A DNA stretch of 64,000 nucleotides from Vandiemenella viatica (taxonomy: Eukaryota > Arthropoda > Insecta > Orthoptera > Morabidae). The translations under genes and the position numbers were made by a program. Positions 47,161-58,600 of this stretch are shown one piece after another (the stretch's first letter is position 1; every line of letters begins with the position of its first letter). Where the stretch lies: positions 70,429,832 through 70,493,831 of the forward strand of contig JARYHS010013631.1 of NCBI GenBank assembly GCA_031002005.1, in the 5' to 3' direction. The notes beneath the pieces were generated by a model. It saw nothing but the letters and a program-made list of their open reading frames with translations. It had not been told where the DNA came from and did not search any database.

Positions 47161-47735
47161 AAGGTACATTTGATATTACAGAACAGAAAACGGTTAGTCT
47201 GTTCAACAAGGTAGACCTAATTTTTGCTATACTTTTCTTAATATATTATTAGCTGTAATAACAAGAAACGTAAACTAGTTGTGCAGTTTTGCTATATCAT
47301 AATTTAGGGAAAATTTTTAAAACTATAGTTACAGCTAAATTTGCATTTTTAATACACGCAGACACAAATAATACTTCGCGCAATATTAGCAAGTAATAAT
47401 CAGCTGCATGTGTTCTGCATGTCCCATCGGTTTTTTAAATTATTTTTTATGCTTGGTCAGATAGAAATGAGATTTTCGAAAGAGATGCAACATTAAACAC
47501 TCGCTAATGTGGCAACAGCACATATTTGGCATGGCAGAGTTGGCACAATAAATGCTACTGACAGGATTTCTTATTAATCGATAAGGGAATAGGACGTGCG
47601 CCTATCCATTGAATATTATTATTAAATTTGCTAGTACCCGAAGGGTGAAAATAAGCAGAAATTTTGTGCAGATGACGTCCTCAGATCGGCATCGATACGT
47701 CCCTTAATACGTCTGCCAGAACGAGCAACACGTCA
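47161..47735. repeat. GR unit B far 5' spacer
   Basis: 47380-47540 matches 30000-30175 in unit A and 57990-58080 in unit C. 47600-47735 matches 31880-32070 in unit A. No gene is visible. Confidence 0.55.
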
Positions 47736-47739
47736 TATT

Positions 47740-47985
47740 TTTTTTACTTATGACTTTACGCCTCGTCGACGTCGAGGTCATTAGAGGCGGGATGGGACTG
47801 AGGACAAGGAATGGGAAAGAATTCAGCCATGGGTTTTTGAAGAAAGCATCCCCGCATTCGACTGGAGTAATTTGGGGAACTATAGAAAACCTAAATCTGG
47901 ATGCCCGGACGGGGATTCGACCCCGCGTCCTCCGGGATGCGAGGCCAGAGCATTAATCAGTCATTCACCACGATCGGCAATAAAC
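47740..47985 (-). mobile_element. SINE family 1 copy
   Basis: Head, body and tail are all present on the minus strand, with the GTCGACGTCGAGG subfamily motif next to the tail. The B box is slightly altered (GGGGTCGAATCCCCG). Flanking repeats are unclear. Confidence 0.8.
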
Positions 47986-48208
47986 ATAAAATCAACATAA
48001 AAGAGTTTGATCCTAATAGCCACACTTTAGGTTAGGAACAAAACGAATTAGGAAAGAACTACAAACTTCTTTTACGAAATCAAATTAAATCGTATGTAAA
48101 AAAACCTCTCGGGGTTCTAGCCGCGCCAAAGTCGAATCGGCTGGCCGTTTTAAATCATCCGGTAAACACTACTGCCATCTACAGTACTGCCGCCGCGGAA
48201 ATGTACAA

Positions 48209-48448
48209 ACCGAGCGTGGTGGTGTAACGGCTAGCGTTCTGACCTCGTATTCGGGAGGACGACGGTTCGAATCCCCGTCTGGGCATTCAGATTTGGGTTT
48301 TCCATGGTTTCCCAAATCACTCCAGGCAAATGCCGGGATGCTTCCTTCAAAAGGCTATGGCCCAATTCCTTCCCATTCCTTACCCCCCATCCTTTCCCGT
48401 CTCTAAAGACCTCGCTGTTAGAGAGACGTAAAGCAGATTTAAAAAAAA
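48209..48448 (+). mobile_element. SINE family 1 copy, full length with target-site duplication
   Basis: Begins ACCGAGCGTGGTGGTG, with A box, B box GGTTCGAATCC, complete body and short A-rich tail. The flanking direct repeat GAAATGTACAA lies at 48198-48208 and 48449-48459. It is the + strand counterpart of the copy at 3139-3382 and confirms the family's full length of about 240 bp. Confidence 0.9.
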
Positions 48449-48459
48449 GAAATGTACAA

Positions 48460-49220
48460 TATCTATCCAAATTAAATCGAGTAGGAAACTAGGTAAACTA
48501 AACTATTTTCTCATAAAAACCATCACTAGGTGATTACCACAGAAAACTAATTAGACACTTCCAAACAAAAAAGATTACCGCCAAATTTACTTAGTTAATA
48601 AAATTTGTAGTTGAGCTACAATCATCTAATAGTTATGGTCTGTGTGTGTCAAATAATATTTAATAAATAATATCTTAGCTGAATTATCACCCTTTAATCT
48701 ATTCCTAAGCGTGTCGTAAATTAAACGAGCTCTATTCACTTGGTAAAGAGCTGGTACTTATGATATGCGCAAAAGCTTGATGTTTCATGTTCATTTTCCA
48801 TCACAGTAGAGGGTTCCTAGGTTAGATGGAGCCTTTTATCTTTATCATATTCATGTAATGACTATTTTAACCTCATGATGTTCTTTATTATGTTATATTC
48901 CTCATAACTGCTGTTTTTCAACTATAGGCCTATTTGCCAGATTAGAACAAATACTTTGTTATGGTGTAATGTAAGAATTCATCATCAGTTGGTTTAGTTT
49001 TTATTCTTGATTTCTTAAATACGAGATCTCCGATATCGTCACTTGTTTACATACTTCTATTTCCAAGATCCAAATAATTATGCAGCCTAGTAAGATCTGG
49101 GGCTCTGCTTCTGCATGGGGGCTGCCCCGCCTCATTATCGCAATGAATCTGGTGTGTTGCGGGTTAGTATTTTCTATATCTTTTGGCTCTTCTCAGACTC
49201 ATTGAAGAGAAAGGTTGGAC
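48460..49220. other. Intergenic, nothing recognised
   Basis: AT-rich sequence with short frames only. No repeat boundary or RNA gene was seen. Confidence 0.4.
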
Positions 49221-49221
49221 A

Positions 49222-49430
49222 ATGCGGGCATGATGAGTGACTACGAACCAGATCGCATTCGGGATTCGCGAGTTCGAATCCCTTTCCGGGGATATAGATT
49301 TTAGTTTTCCATGGTTTCGCAAATCATTCCAGGAGAATGCCTCCAAAGGGCCATGACCGACTTCCTTCCTTGCCCCCAGTCCTTTACCGACTATAATGAC
49401 CTCAACGTCGACGAGCTGTAAAGCTTCACA
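49222..49430 (+). mobile_element. SINE family 1 copy, diverged
   Basis: Contains ATTCGGGATTCGCGAGTTCG with a damaged B box, TTTTCCATGGTTTCGCAAATC, GCCATGACCGACTTCC and the tail motif CTCAACGTCGACGAGC. The part of the body between the TTCC and GCC blocks is shortened. Confidence 0.7.
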
Positions 49431-49439
49431 ATTTCATTT

Positions 49440-49700
49440 AGTTTAGTTTAAATGTCCCTACCAGTCTACTTTTGACATTTACGAATTTTAGTTTTAAATT
49501 CTTTCACCGTTTATAGTACAGTATTCATCATTTTGCTTGCTAATTTATTCTTTTCCCTGACACCCTTACCTAAAAAATAAAAATTTCCCGCTCCCTTATT
49601 CCCAAAATTGAGCGCCAGTGTGGTCATGGTCATCTCTTACTTTCAGCATACTACTTCTACCAACATTCATCAAGCCCTCACCCTAACGTAATACGTGTAT
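49440..49700 (-). mobile_element. LINE 3' UTR fragment, second family
   Basis: Matches 46080-46240 in order (CTACTTTTGACATTTACAAATT-like, TAATTTATTC, TTCCCGCTCCCTTATTC). Only the 3' end is present, as expected from a heavily 5'-truncated insertion of the same LINE. Confidence 0.6.
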
Positions 49701-50398
49701 ACTCCATGCATTTTTATCTTCATTTTGTCATCGTTGTTTGTGGGATGTGTCCTTCACGGAATACAGAAATCGTAAATTAAACAGAAAAACATCAACAGCT
49801 TTTTCTAGTAAATAAACTGTTGGATATGATTGACGATGCCGATAAATGGTAGATAAATCTAATGTGGATTACTTTTGATGATATTAATAAATTTTGCTTA
49901 TGGATAAGTGTACACATTGAATCGTGATAATGAATTGTTTGAACAAACTTTTACCTTGTATGTATACTACTAAATTACGAGTGAGCTGTTGAAAAATTCA
50001 ACTTACGAGTTATTTTGAAAGGAATAAATCTGTGAAGATAGTCCTTGAATAATTAGTGGCAATTTATATCCTCTCTCACCATCCCATATATTCCTATTTG
50101 CGTCAAGGCTCATGAATGCTAACAATTTCCGAGAACAGTCCGTAATGATTAAAACTTCAATTAGTCTTACTCAGTTTGCATATGATACTGCCATATACAC
50201 ACATAAACCGACAAACAGAAAATTTCCAATTTTAAAAAAAATGAAGTATCGTTTACACTTCTACGAAAGAGTTCATAGGACTATGATTATAAGCAGAAGG
50301 AACGAAACGTATACCTGAAGGAGAGTAATATCACTTCCAGGAAACGACTGACAGGAGGAACACACTTTCAGCCTTCAGCTAAGTTTTAGGAAGAAAGT
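49701..50398. other. Intergenic, nothing recognised
   Basis: One short + frame (50112-50318) has no recognisable domain. No repeats with definable ends were seen. Confidence 0.4.
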
Positions 50399-50402
50399 TT
50401 AA

Positions 50403-51131
50403 GGGGACCTGGACGTGAACAGACTGCGTTTTTACGCCTCGTTTAAAGGCACATTACTCATGATCAGTAATGTGGAGGAAATTGCGATTTTGTACCAACA
50501 CTTAATTACATTAACTAAATTTGCATATGGAAATTTATTTAATTATCTGTTATAGTTTAAAAATTACAACATCTAGTAGATTGTTTTATAACACACATTC
50601 CCATTCTGGTACCATTTACTACTACATCATCAGTCTATTAGCGTTCAAACTGTGTCAGACTACAGTCAACATTCCTAGGAACTCATTATGCCTCTCCTTT
50701 TTTAGTTCGGAATACGTCAGGGGAAATAGAAAATAAACTTATCAAACCACCAAATTATTTTGTTTCAAAATTACCACTAAAATTATATGCATGATGACAA
50801 AAACAAAAAAATTCTGCAATGTATTAGGCATAACACAAACAGACTGTCCCATTCTTCACTTGGTAGAAATTTGGTAAACATAGCTCAAACCATTGTGAAG
50901 ATATATGTACCTAATGTTCTAAAAATGTAGTTTTGAGAAAATGACAGCAACAGTGAGCTGAAAGAAGGCTAGGCTGGTGTGCAGACATTTCTTCAAAGAG
51001 CATTTAGGACCAAACTAACAATTTAAAAGTTGATAAACCATACATTTTTGGAAACAGAAGAAATTTTTCTATCAGATAGAGGCAAAAAAAAATTTCGATG
51101 TTTTTTAGTCATTTTCACGTCCAGGTCCCTT
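50403..51131. mobile_element. MITE flanked by TTAA (piggyBac-like)
   Basis: Inverted termini GGGGACCTGGACGTGAA (left) and AGGGACCTGGACGTGAA (complement of right) are each directly preceded by TTAA, at 50399-50402 and 51132-51135. TTAA target duplication is the hallmark of piggyBac-type transposons. The 729-bp interior has only short frames (for example 50521-50736), so it is non-autonomous. Confidence 0.75.
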
Positions 51132-51135
51132 TAAG

Positions 51136-51819
51136 ACAAATACACATAAAAACATCATGAATACTTCTTTAATGGAAGGATGGGATGACAGGGCTGTAAG
51201 CTTCCGTATAAGTGATGTAACTTCTGATATCCCGAAATTATTAACTAAGAATGTAATATGTTATCTGTGCTGAGTAGCCCTTAGACTCATTTGTATGGGC
51301 AACAGCTAGAGATGCCATTATTGTTGCATGCTCAAGAGATGGTACAACAAGGAAGATCTCCCGCAACATAACCTCCTGCCTATTAGGAGACCAGAAATCT
51401 TCCCGTGCTTGTCTATTTGAATGTGAGGCCAAGGGGTGATAGTCCCATAACCCACGCCACTAATGCATTGTTCCATGCTGGGGGCTCTATATGAGTGACA
51501 ACGGGGAACTTCAGACTCCACCGTAACTTCGTGGCCAGGACCACGGACATCACAGTCCAGACAGTCTCGACGTGCAATGAGGTTGGTCCCACAGGGCGTT
51601 GTACTAGCCGCAGACCACGTGACCTCGCCAGGATACAGGATGACCCCACTTGCAATATGCGTGTTAGTGTTCGTGCATTGATAGTTTTAAACCGCCTATC
51701 CGGGCGGTTGTGTTGAAGCGCTGGGTTAATTTTGGTACAACGGCACAGAAGCACAAGTCTAAATAAATCTGCGGTGCCATGTAGCATAATACGAGATTGT
51801 ACCGGCGTCAATTGTACAG
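51136..51819. other. GC-richer block, unrecognised
   Basis: The minus strand is open from 51811 to 51413 (132 codons), with overlapping frames to 51241. The protein is Arg/Leu/Val-rich with no motif I recognise. Base composition differs from its surroundings, so it may be a decayed transposon. It ends where GR unit C similarity starts. Confidence 0.35.
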
Positions 51820-53576
51820 TAACAGCATCGAAACGATGTATCTAGCCATATCGAACACACTACGAAACAATAATAGTTGACCCAGACTGGGAATCACAGG
51901 AAATACAGTCAAAGTTAATTTATAATAGAAAGGTAGTTATTATTTCTTCTCTTAATATACACAAAAATTTTACAATTATATTTCTATTTTTACCAAAATG
52001 ATTTTGAACTGTTGCAGTAAACAATCTTAAACATTTGACAAACTTTACCAAACTACCAAACTAACTTTTTGTCTACTTTTACATTTTTGTGCGTATTGGT
52101 TTGCATAATGTGATAAAAATTTATCACTTCTATTAAATGGAGAACATCTATAATCTTAGAAACAATAAGAAACTGTGATTGCAGAAATCTTACCCAATTG
52201 CATGACAGTTCTAAAGTGCTGAAGCAGAAGCTAAGTGCCCTGTTTCTAATATTTCGCATTTCTTCTTCGGCATTAGGACACTTACATTAGTGATAAGAGA
52301 TCGGTACTGTAAAGGGTAACGTTATTTCAAAATCACCTGCACTAAGTGTAGTCATACAGCCAATATGTTGCAGCAGCTATTTTTTGCAACCTTGGAATCA
52401 ATCCGGTTATGATCCTTCAAGGTGGAGGTTGCAGGATAGCGACAGTTGTCAAAGGAAACTTTTCACCTGGAAGTCCCTAACCCAAATCCCCAGCATGGCA
52501 AATGACCCAGTAGATCACCAATCCTGCATCCTCCGCGCAATAAGTTGGATCATGGAGCAAACAAACCATTTATTGTCCTATATGGTATTAATATAATACA
52601 GGTAACTAGCACTGTAATAAATATTAAAAACTTCTATCTGCGCTCCTTTAGCCAATAATGTTGACAAAAACTAAATTGGCAAATTAACAGAAAAAAAAGT
52701 TGAACGAGGGATACTAAAATTAGTGTCAGTGCTTTCAAATAATTACCATGCAGGCCCTCTCTTTCCTTCCAACGTATCTTGATACTATGGAATCAGTTTG
52801 TATACAATTTATATTGTCTTTAAAAATAATGCTACACTTCCATGCTCGCACCTGTGTATATGAAAATGCCTAAAACAAAGAGTCAACGAATGACGAACAT
52901 AATCAGGATAAAAGTAATGTTAGGAAGTAAGATGTTCATGAACTGGTTTACAGTTGTCGACTTGCTTTTTGCATTGTGCATACAGACAGAAAATTCAAAG
53001 GAAGTATTCACGTCAATGTTGGTTAATATTTGCTACAAATCGAGCATTTTGTGGATGAAAACATTGAACCAACACCGTGATAGAAATATTAAACCTATGT
53101 ATTATATATATTCCATCAAGAAAAAATTGCTGGATTTACCAGTGAACTATGAACATGAATTTCAGTTCGGTTTGAAGTGTAAATTTTTTGCCACGTTTTT
53201 TGGTTTAAATAACATTCTTCACTGACGTTGTATTACATAATTCACTGTAGCCAGAACCTAATTCTGTTGTTATACGACCATCATCAAACAATTTTGACTC
53301 CATCTACATCATATATGGTCCGCCTGACATAAAAATACATTGGCGCACCATATGTTTTACACAAGTGATGCAAGTGCTTTAGCTGTAAACGTGAACGCAG
53401 TCACTGGCCTCTCGCTGTGCTAGATGTGCAAAAATAATTTATTCACTTTGTTGTGGACTAATAGAAATGATGGCTCCCTGCGAAAACCCCCCTGGAATTT
53501 CTTTATATACAATAGATAATTTGCAATCGATCACATTTACTACCTAGTACTATAAGATTCTGATATTTTTCTTTTG
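51820..53576. repeat. GR unit C, 3' flanking spacer
   Basis: Homologous to 38750-40395 and 20629-22788. The + frame at 52842-53225 (127 codons) is the longest here, but the matching DNA in units A and B is interrupted in every frame, so I do not call it coding. Confidence 0.65.
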
Positions 53577-53579
53577 TTA

Positions 53580-53870
53580 GGGGGCGTTCAAGTATTACGT
53601 AACACAATTTTTTAATATTTTATATCCTCCCTCCCCCCCATGTAACGCACCGTAACGTTTTTTTTCTGTACCCCCCTCCCCCTCCCTAAACGTTACGTAA
53701 CATCCAAGTGACCATTTTTACCTAAAAGTCACAGTCATGTTGCGCAAAGTACCGGAAAGGCGCTAAAATACCTTTGTTATTGTTTTAATCGCGTTTGCAA
53801 TAATAATAAATAAAAAAGAGATTTTTAAGTAATATATAATTTATTTAGTCATAAATCAAATATATAGGTA

Positions 53871-53909
<39 letters not shown>

Positions 53910-54338
53910 ATTGGAATTACTGCTCCTCTGTACACGGGGTTGGCAGGCACTCGGAGTCTTTCATTACTGGCATCCGGAGAGCAGGCGAAGAGGGTTGTGC
54001 TTCTGTGTAAACACTAATGAATACTGACAACGAAAACAAAATAAAAATGACGTATAATACAGTCAAGGTATTCCCCATAAAACATAAACGAAAAGAGTTA
54101 CCAACTTGGTAGAACAAAAATATAAATGACGTACAATACAGTAGAAGGATTCCCCGTAAAACATAAACGAAAAGGGTTGCCAACTTGGGAGATTTTAATT
54201 CCCTAGTTTTTTATTAAAATAAAAAACGTTACGTAACATGTTGTTCCAATACCCCCTCCCGCCTCTGTAACGCACCGTAACGTTTTACAAGACTCCCCCT
54301 CCCCCGCAAATTGCGTTACGTAATACTTGCACGCCCCC
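53580..54338. mobile_element. Harbinger-like non-autonomous DNA transposon
   Basis: Inverted termini GGGGGCGT(T/G)CAAGTATTACGT with extended arms (CGCACCGTAACGTTTT and C-rich runs) cover more than 100 bp at each end. TTA trinucleotides at 53577-53579 and 54339-54341 are the likely 3-bp target duplication, as in PIF/Harbinger elements. The interior holds a run of about 32 A (53875-53906) and an imperfect tandem repeat of about 85-105 bp (54001-54190) that creates a hydrophobic minus frame; I treat that frame as an artefact of the repeat. The element ends 63 bp from the GR-C stop codon. Confidence 0.75.
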
Positions 54339-54401
54339 TTATGTGATGATTACAGTAAAATATTGACTTATCCTGTAGCTCAAGACATCAGTGTTTCAAT
54401 T

Positions 54402-55574
54402 CTAGGCAGCAGGAGACAAATGTCCCTCACTTAACTGCCTCACTATGATGATGTAGGTGATGGTGGTGGCTGCAGTGGACACTAGCAGACTCCTATCGAT
54501 GGTGAAAAATCTAGCAGCAGAGAGGCGTAAAGGGGGCCTGTTGACATGCCTCACGAAAGCGTCCAAAGCGTGTGACGGAGACAGTACACCGAAGTCACGA
54601 ACGATGACGGATATTCGGCCAGCCTCGTCGGCCAACGAAGACCACGTCAGAACGAACAGTAACAAGTGGTACGCGTGGAATGTGAACCAATAGACGGTGA
54701 TGAATAAAAGCAACATAGAGAGTGTTTTACCACTTTCATTGAGGTTAGACATTTCCATAAACAACATGTTGGCAGCGGAGACAATCGCTGCAGCAGTGCT
54801 GGAAGCGGCGGCCAGTCCGAAGTGCTGTTGCATGAGGTCTGCTGCCCTCAGAAGCGCCAGGTGAGCCATCCGCAGGCGGTGCAGCCCTCCAGTCCAGGTG
54901 GACGCAGACGGCAGTCCGAGTAGAGCGCAGCACAGAGCGAGGTTCGCCGAGGGCGGATGCAGTGACGACAGCCGTGCACTGAGGACGCGCAGCCTCGCTC
55001 GAAGCTCCAGGGCTATCAGGGACATCTGCAGAATTACTAGCAACTTAAAGAAATGTCCTATTATGACACACATTAAATTAACTTTTTGTACAGTGCGCTC
55101 AGATTTGTAGTATATGTTAACGAATGTAATAAATGAGAATAGTAACCAGAACAAACTTCCGAGTGTCAAGAAAAATCCAACCGTTTTGTATTTTTGGTTT
55201 TTCTCGTATGGAATATGGCCATCAAAGAACCTGAGCAAGTGCAATAGCTGCTTGAGGTGCACAAACCCCCCAAACGTCACTTTTATGATAACTGACAACA
55301 AGAAGCACTGTTCCACTATATGTAAAGAAAATTCAGTTACATGCAGCATATCTTTAGAGACAAAAGTAACATGTGTTCCAACGGTAAAACAAATACAAAT
55401 CAGATGCGTTATGAGCCAGAACGTTGACCTCTTCAAAACAGTTTTGCAGAAGGATTTCCGGCTATCCATCAATGAAATAGTGCTAAACCCAAGATGGTCA
55501 TCAGGAATGATGCCGAAAAAGTGAAATGTTTTATATAACGCACGGTTTAAGACGTAGAAGTTGGTGTCAGTCAT
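54402..55574 (-). CDS. Gustatory receptor GR-C, intact
   Basis: A 390-residue insect gustatory receptor in one uninterrupted frame; ligand unknown. Hydrophobic segments lie at about 51-72, 82-104, 131-154, 166-188, 252-272, 285-310 and 358-379. The core RMAHLALLRAADLMQQHFG (residues 235-253) and the C-terminal TYIIIVRQL (residues 373-381, Leu for the family's usual Phe) are present. The extracellular/intracellular loop before helix 4 is about four residues longer than in GR-B, and the SAAGFF of GR-A and GR-B reads SAARFF. The start MTDTNFYVLN aligns with MADTNFYVLN of GR-A. A Harbinger-like element lies just past the stop and may supply or disturb the 3' UTR. No damage is visible in the frame. 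Confidence 0.92.
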   Translation of the reverse strand: MTDTNFYVLNRALYKTFHFFGIIPDDHLGFSTISLMDSRKSFCKTVLKRSTFWLITHLICICFTVGTHVTFVSKDMLHVTEFSLHIVEQCFLLSVIIKVTFGGFVHLKQLLHLLRFFDGHIPYEKNQKYKTVGFFLTLGSLFWLLFSFITFVNIYYKSERTVQKVNLMCVIIGHFFKLLVILQMSLIALELRARLRVLSARLSSLHPPSANLALCCALLGLPSASTWTGGLHRLRMAHLALLRAADLMQQHFGLAAASSTAAAIVSAANMLFMEMSNLNESGKTLSMLLLFITVYWFTFHAYHLLLFVLTWSSLADEAGRISVIVRDFGVLSPSHALDAFVRHVNRPPLRLSAARFFTIDRSLLVSTAATTITYIIIVRQLSEGHLSPAA

Positions 55575-55585
55575 ATCGTCTGCTA

Positions 55586-55600
55586 TACAACCCGGTCGAA
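55586..55600 (-). promoter_or_regulatory. Conserved 5' leader box before GR-C
   Basis: Minus strand TTCGACCGGGTTGTA, one base different from the box before GR-A and GR-B and at the same distance from the start codon. Confidence 0.4.
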
Positions 55601-56091
55601 GCTACGTGTGTTTTGGTACTGTCAGCAACACAAAGACGTTTCTAGAACAGTACTAAAACATCGTCCTTTCCAACATCGATCTTTCCACGCGGCTCATTAT
55701 TAATTCATGTGGGCGCAAAGATGGTGACAAAGTACTTTCAATTTGTTCATCAAGTCTAATTTCGCAACACCGAAGTAATTCGCAGTGTATTTTTTGTTTC
55801 ACAGACAGTTTTGGTAATTTATTTACTCTCATTTGCAATTTTCATCATGCGAAATGTCGTATACAGTCGAACACCTTGAGGACAATAGTAATCTTCCTAA
55901 AAGTTGTTAAATAATTGTTGAGTGCCACATATTGACATTTCACCTTTCCCTTCTCTCTTGCTCTCACTGTATAAGACTGTTCATTTTTCGCCACCCCTGC
56001 TCAGTTGTTTCTTTACTCGTCCTAATTAGTAGAGACATGGTGATATTGCTGTTATAACTTTAGATGTTTAGATTACGCGTATATCCATCTT
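55601..56091. repeat. GR unit C, 5' flanking spacer
   Basis: Aligns with 24001-24461 and 41581-41960: GGCTCATTATTAATTCATG, GTGACAAAGTAC and CTCTCTTGCTCTCACTGTAT. No gene is visible. Confidence 0.65.
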
Positions 56092-56099
56092 ATCTACAT

Positions 56100-57111
56100 C
56101 TTCATATATACTCTGCAATTCACAAAATTGTGGGTGGCAGAGGGTGCTCAGCACCAAAGCTAATCTCTTTGTTGTGCATTCTAATCCCTAATGGTGCGAG
56201 GGAAAAAAGAATTAATATAAGAATCAGTGCGGCACCTTATTTCTCTAATTTTATCTTTCCTGTCAGTCCGACTCAAATAGGTTGGTGGACGAAGTATTTC
56301 ACTACATTCGTAAGTGAAAGTGGGAGTACACATGTTTACCAATAAGTTTATACGAAACGTGCGTCGTCTATCTACCAGAGACTCCCAGCCTAGTCTACTA
56401 ATCAGTTCTGTGACGCTTTCATAAGGACTGTAGCAAGCGGTCACGAATCCAGCGGCTCTTCTCTGTACTTTCTCTATACTTTCGATCAACCCCTTACGAA
56501 ACGGATCCCAAATGGCACAACAGTAGTCCAAATATGGACGCACAAGAGATTTGTGCGCTATCTCCTTTGTTTGTTAATTACAATTTTTCGAGATTCAACC
56601 TATGAATCTCAGCCTAGAATTAGCTCTACCTACTAATGAATTAATATGTCCCATTTCATGTTCCTTTGTACTGTTACTCCCAAATATTTCATAGAATCGA
56701 CCATATCAATAAGTGAACTGTTTACCTCGTATTTCTGAACAATAGGATTCTTTTTGTTAGTTCATGTTCCTTTTGTACTGTTACTCCCAAATATTTCATA
56801 GAATCGACCATATCAATAACTGAAGTGCTTACCTCGTATTTCTGAACAATCTGATTCTTTTTGTTAGTTATGCTGATTGTCTTACACTTTTTACAATTTA
56901 GTGTGAGTTGCCACTAAGCGCACCATACCAAAGTAACATCCAGATCACGCTGAATTTCGAAGCAATCGGCCAAATTCCTTACTTCCCTATAAATAACCGC
57001 ATCATCAGCAAACATTTAAAAAATGTTTTTCACTTTGTCTCCGAGATCGTTTATAAAAATTAAGAAAAGAAGTGGTCCTATTACAATTCCTTGAAGTACA
57101 CCCGTTGTAAC
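56100..57111 (-). pseudogene. 5'-truncated jockey-like LINE
   Basis: From right to left the minus strand encodes VTTGVLQGIVIGPLLFLIFI (polymerase motif), MFADDAVIY (catalytic Asp pair intact), then MRPYLDYCCAIWDP, ELISRLGWESLVDRR and DKIREIRCRTDSYINSFFPR at the C-terminus. The direct repeat ATCTACAT at 56092-56099 and 57112-57119 marks the insertion into the GR unit C spacer. Inside, about 108 bp is duplicated in tandem (about 56655-56870, TACTGTTACTCCCAAATATT). Stops make it inactive. The 5' half was never inserted or is lost. Confidence 0.85.
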
Positions 57112-57119
57112 ATCTACAT

Positions 57120-58359
57120 TAGAAGAACTTTCTCCTTATTTGGTGTCTGCAGCAAAGTTCCTCAAAATCTGTGTACCTGTACTTCACCTCCCTCACATTT
57201 TATGAAACACGTAAACTCATTTGCCATCAATATAGTCAGAGAAGAGCTGACTGGTATACTATCAGGTCCTTACGCCATTTCGTTTTTATAAGTTGCCACG
57301 CTTACGCAATTATGTCTACCGTTCCAAAACACAAGCTTCAACAACGTGATTATATTTTCTTTTAGAATAAGTACAGATGGAAATAATTTATCTATTTTTA
57401 AAAATAAATAGGTGTACATTTTCTTACTGAATGGTGCACTAGAATCGAAATATTCCTAAGTATAAATAATGTCGGATCTAATGGCATTACGTATTTATTC
57501 TATAGTATAAATAAATACCTGTTACTGAAAAGACCTTGATTTCTTAATACATTTCCGTTTTGCCGTTTAGACTTCCTTGTTAATGGTTTTTGCTATCTTC
57601 ATTGGCAAGTCATACTTCAAATTAATATGCATTAGACATCAAGAAGCTTCTGATATATTGTCATCCTACCTCGAATTCACAACCGCCAGAAATTTAAAGG
57701 ACAATTCAACCAAACTTATATCTTGCTCCATAGAGTTACAAAATACGTTGATTTTTTTAAATTTGTGATGAACTCTTTACATTTATCAGATACACATAAT
57801 TTTACGAGTGTACAAGCATTCTTTAATGCTATTTTTTATTCACTCTGTGAAATCCGTTAGAAAAATCTAGTGCTACATAATCAGCCTGGCCCTTCTTAAT
57901 TTATTCACTTAGATTAGTAATTACATAAAAAACGAAGTGTTATCTACAAGGTTAACTTATTTTTGTAAAAAAAATCTTGTTAATACATTATTTTTTATCA
58001 TTTTTTTATGAACGGTCAGAAAGGAATGAGAGTTTTGAAAAGGCAGCAGCGTAATTTAACACTCGCACAAGAACTGAGAGTTTCTGCCCGAATACGCACA
58101 CCCCCATACTACTAGTGATAAGCAAGCTAACTACACTTCACTATACGGGTCAAATCTGGACCATCCTCCCATGTGACTAACATTTGTTTGGGCCTCCCAA
58201 AAAAGATGTAGGTGGAATGAAACCCAAAGGCGAAGAAATACAAGTTTCTTTGTGCTAAACGTGTTACGAAAACACAAAAATTTTTAACGAAGGGGGTTTA
58301 GAAAACTTCCAATGTGGTGTAAAATGTGTATACAATACTGAAGAACACAAAGATTTTCT
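57120..58359. repeat. GR unit C, far 5' spacer
   Basis: 57990-58080 matches units A and B, and 58170-58340 matches 32450-32720 in unit A. The remainder is AT-rich. No gene is recognised. Confidence 0.5.
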
Positions 58360-58600
58360 TTTTTTGCTTATGGCTTTACGCCTCGTCGACGTTGAGGTTA
58401 TTACAGGCGGGAAAGGACTGGGGCAAGGAACAGGAAGGAATTCGTCCACGGCCTTTTGAAGGAAGCATCCCCGCATTCACCTGGTATGATTTTGCGAAAC
58501 CATGAGCAACGCAAATCTGGATGTTTGACGGGGATTCGAACCCACGTCTTCTCGAATACGAGGCCAGTACGTTACCACTCACTTCCCACGCTTCATAAAA
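58360..58600 (-). mobile_element. SINE family 1 copy
   Basis: Minus-strand copy with tail motif CGACGTCGACGAGGCG-like near 58380, body CATGGTTTCGC, B box GGTTCGAATCC and a head ending near GCGTGGG. The head is diverged. Confidence 0.72.

Noticed and set aside
52842..53225. 127-codon frame in the GR-C spacer
   Set aside because: Homologous sequence in units A and B is interrupted in every frame, so coding conservation is absent.
30310..58600. SINEs upstream of each GR (30310, 47740, 58360) as one ancestral insertion copied with the unit
   Set aside because: Relative to homologous spacer blocks the SINEs sit at different points (before the 31880 block in A, after its equivalent in B, after the 32450-type block in C), so they are independent insertions.
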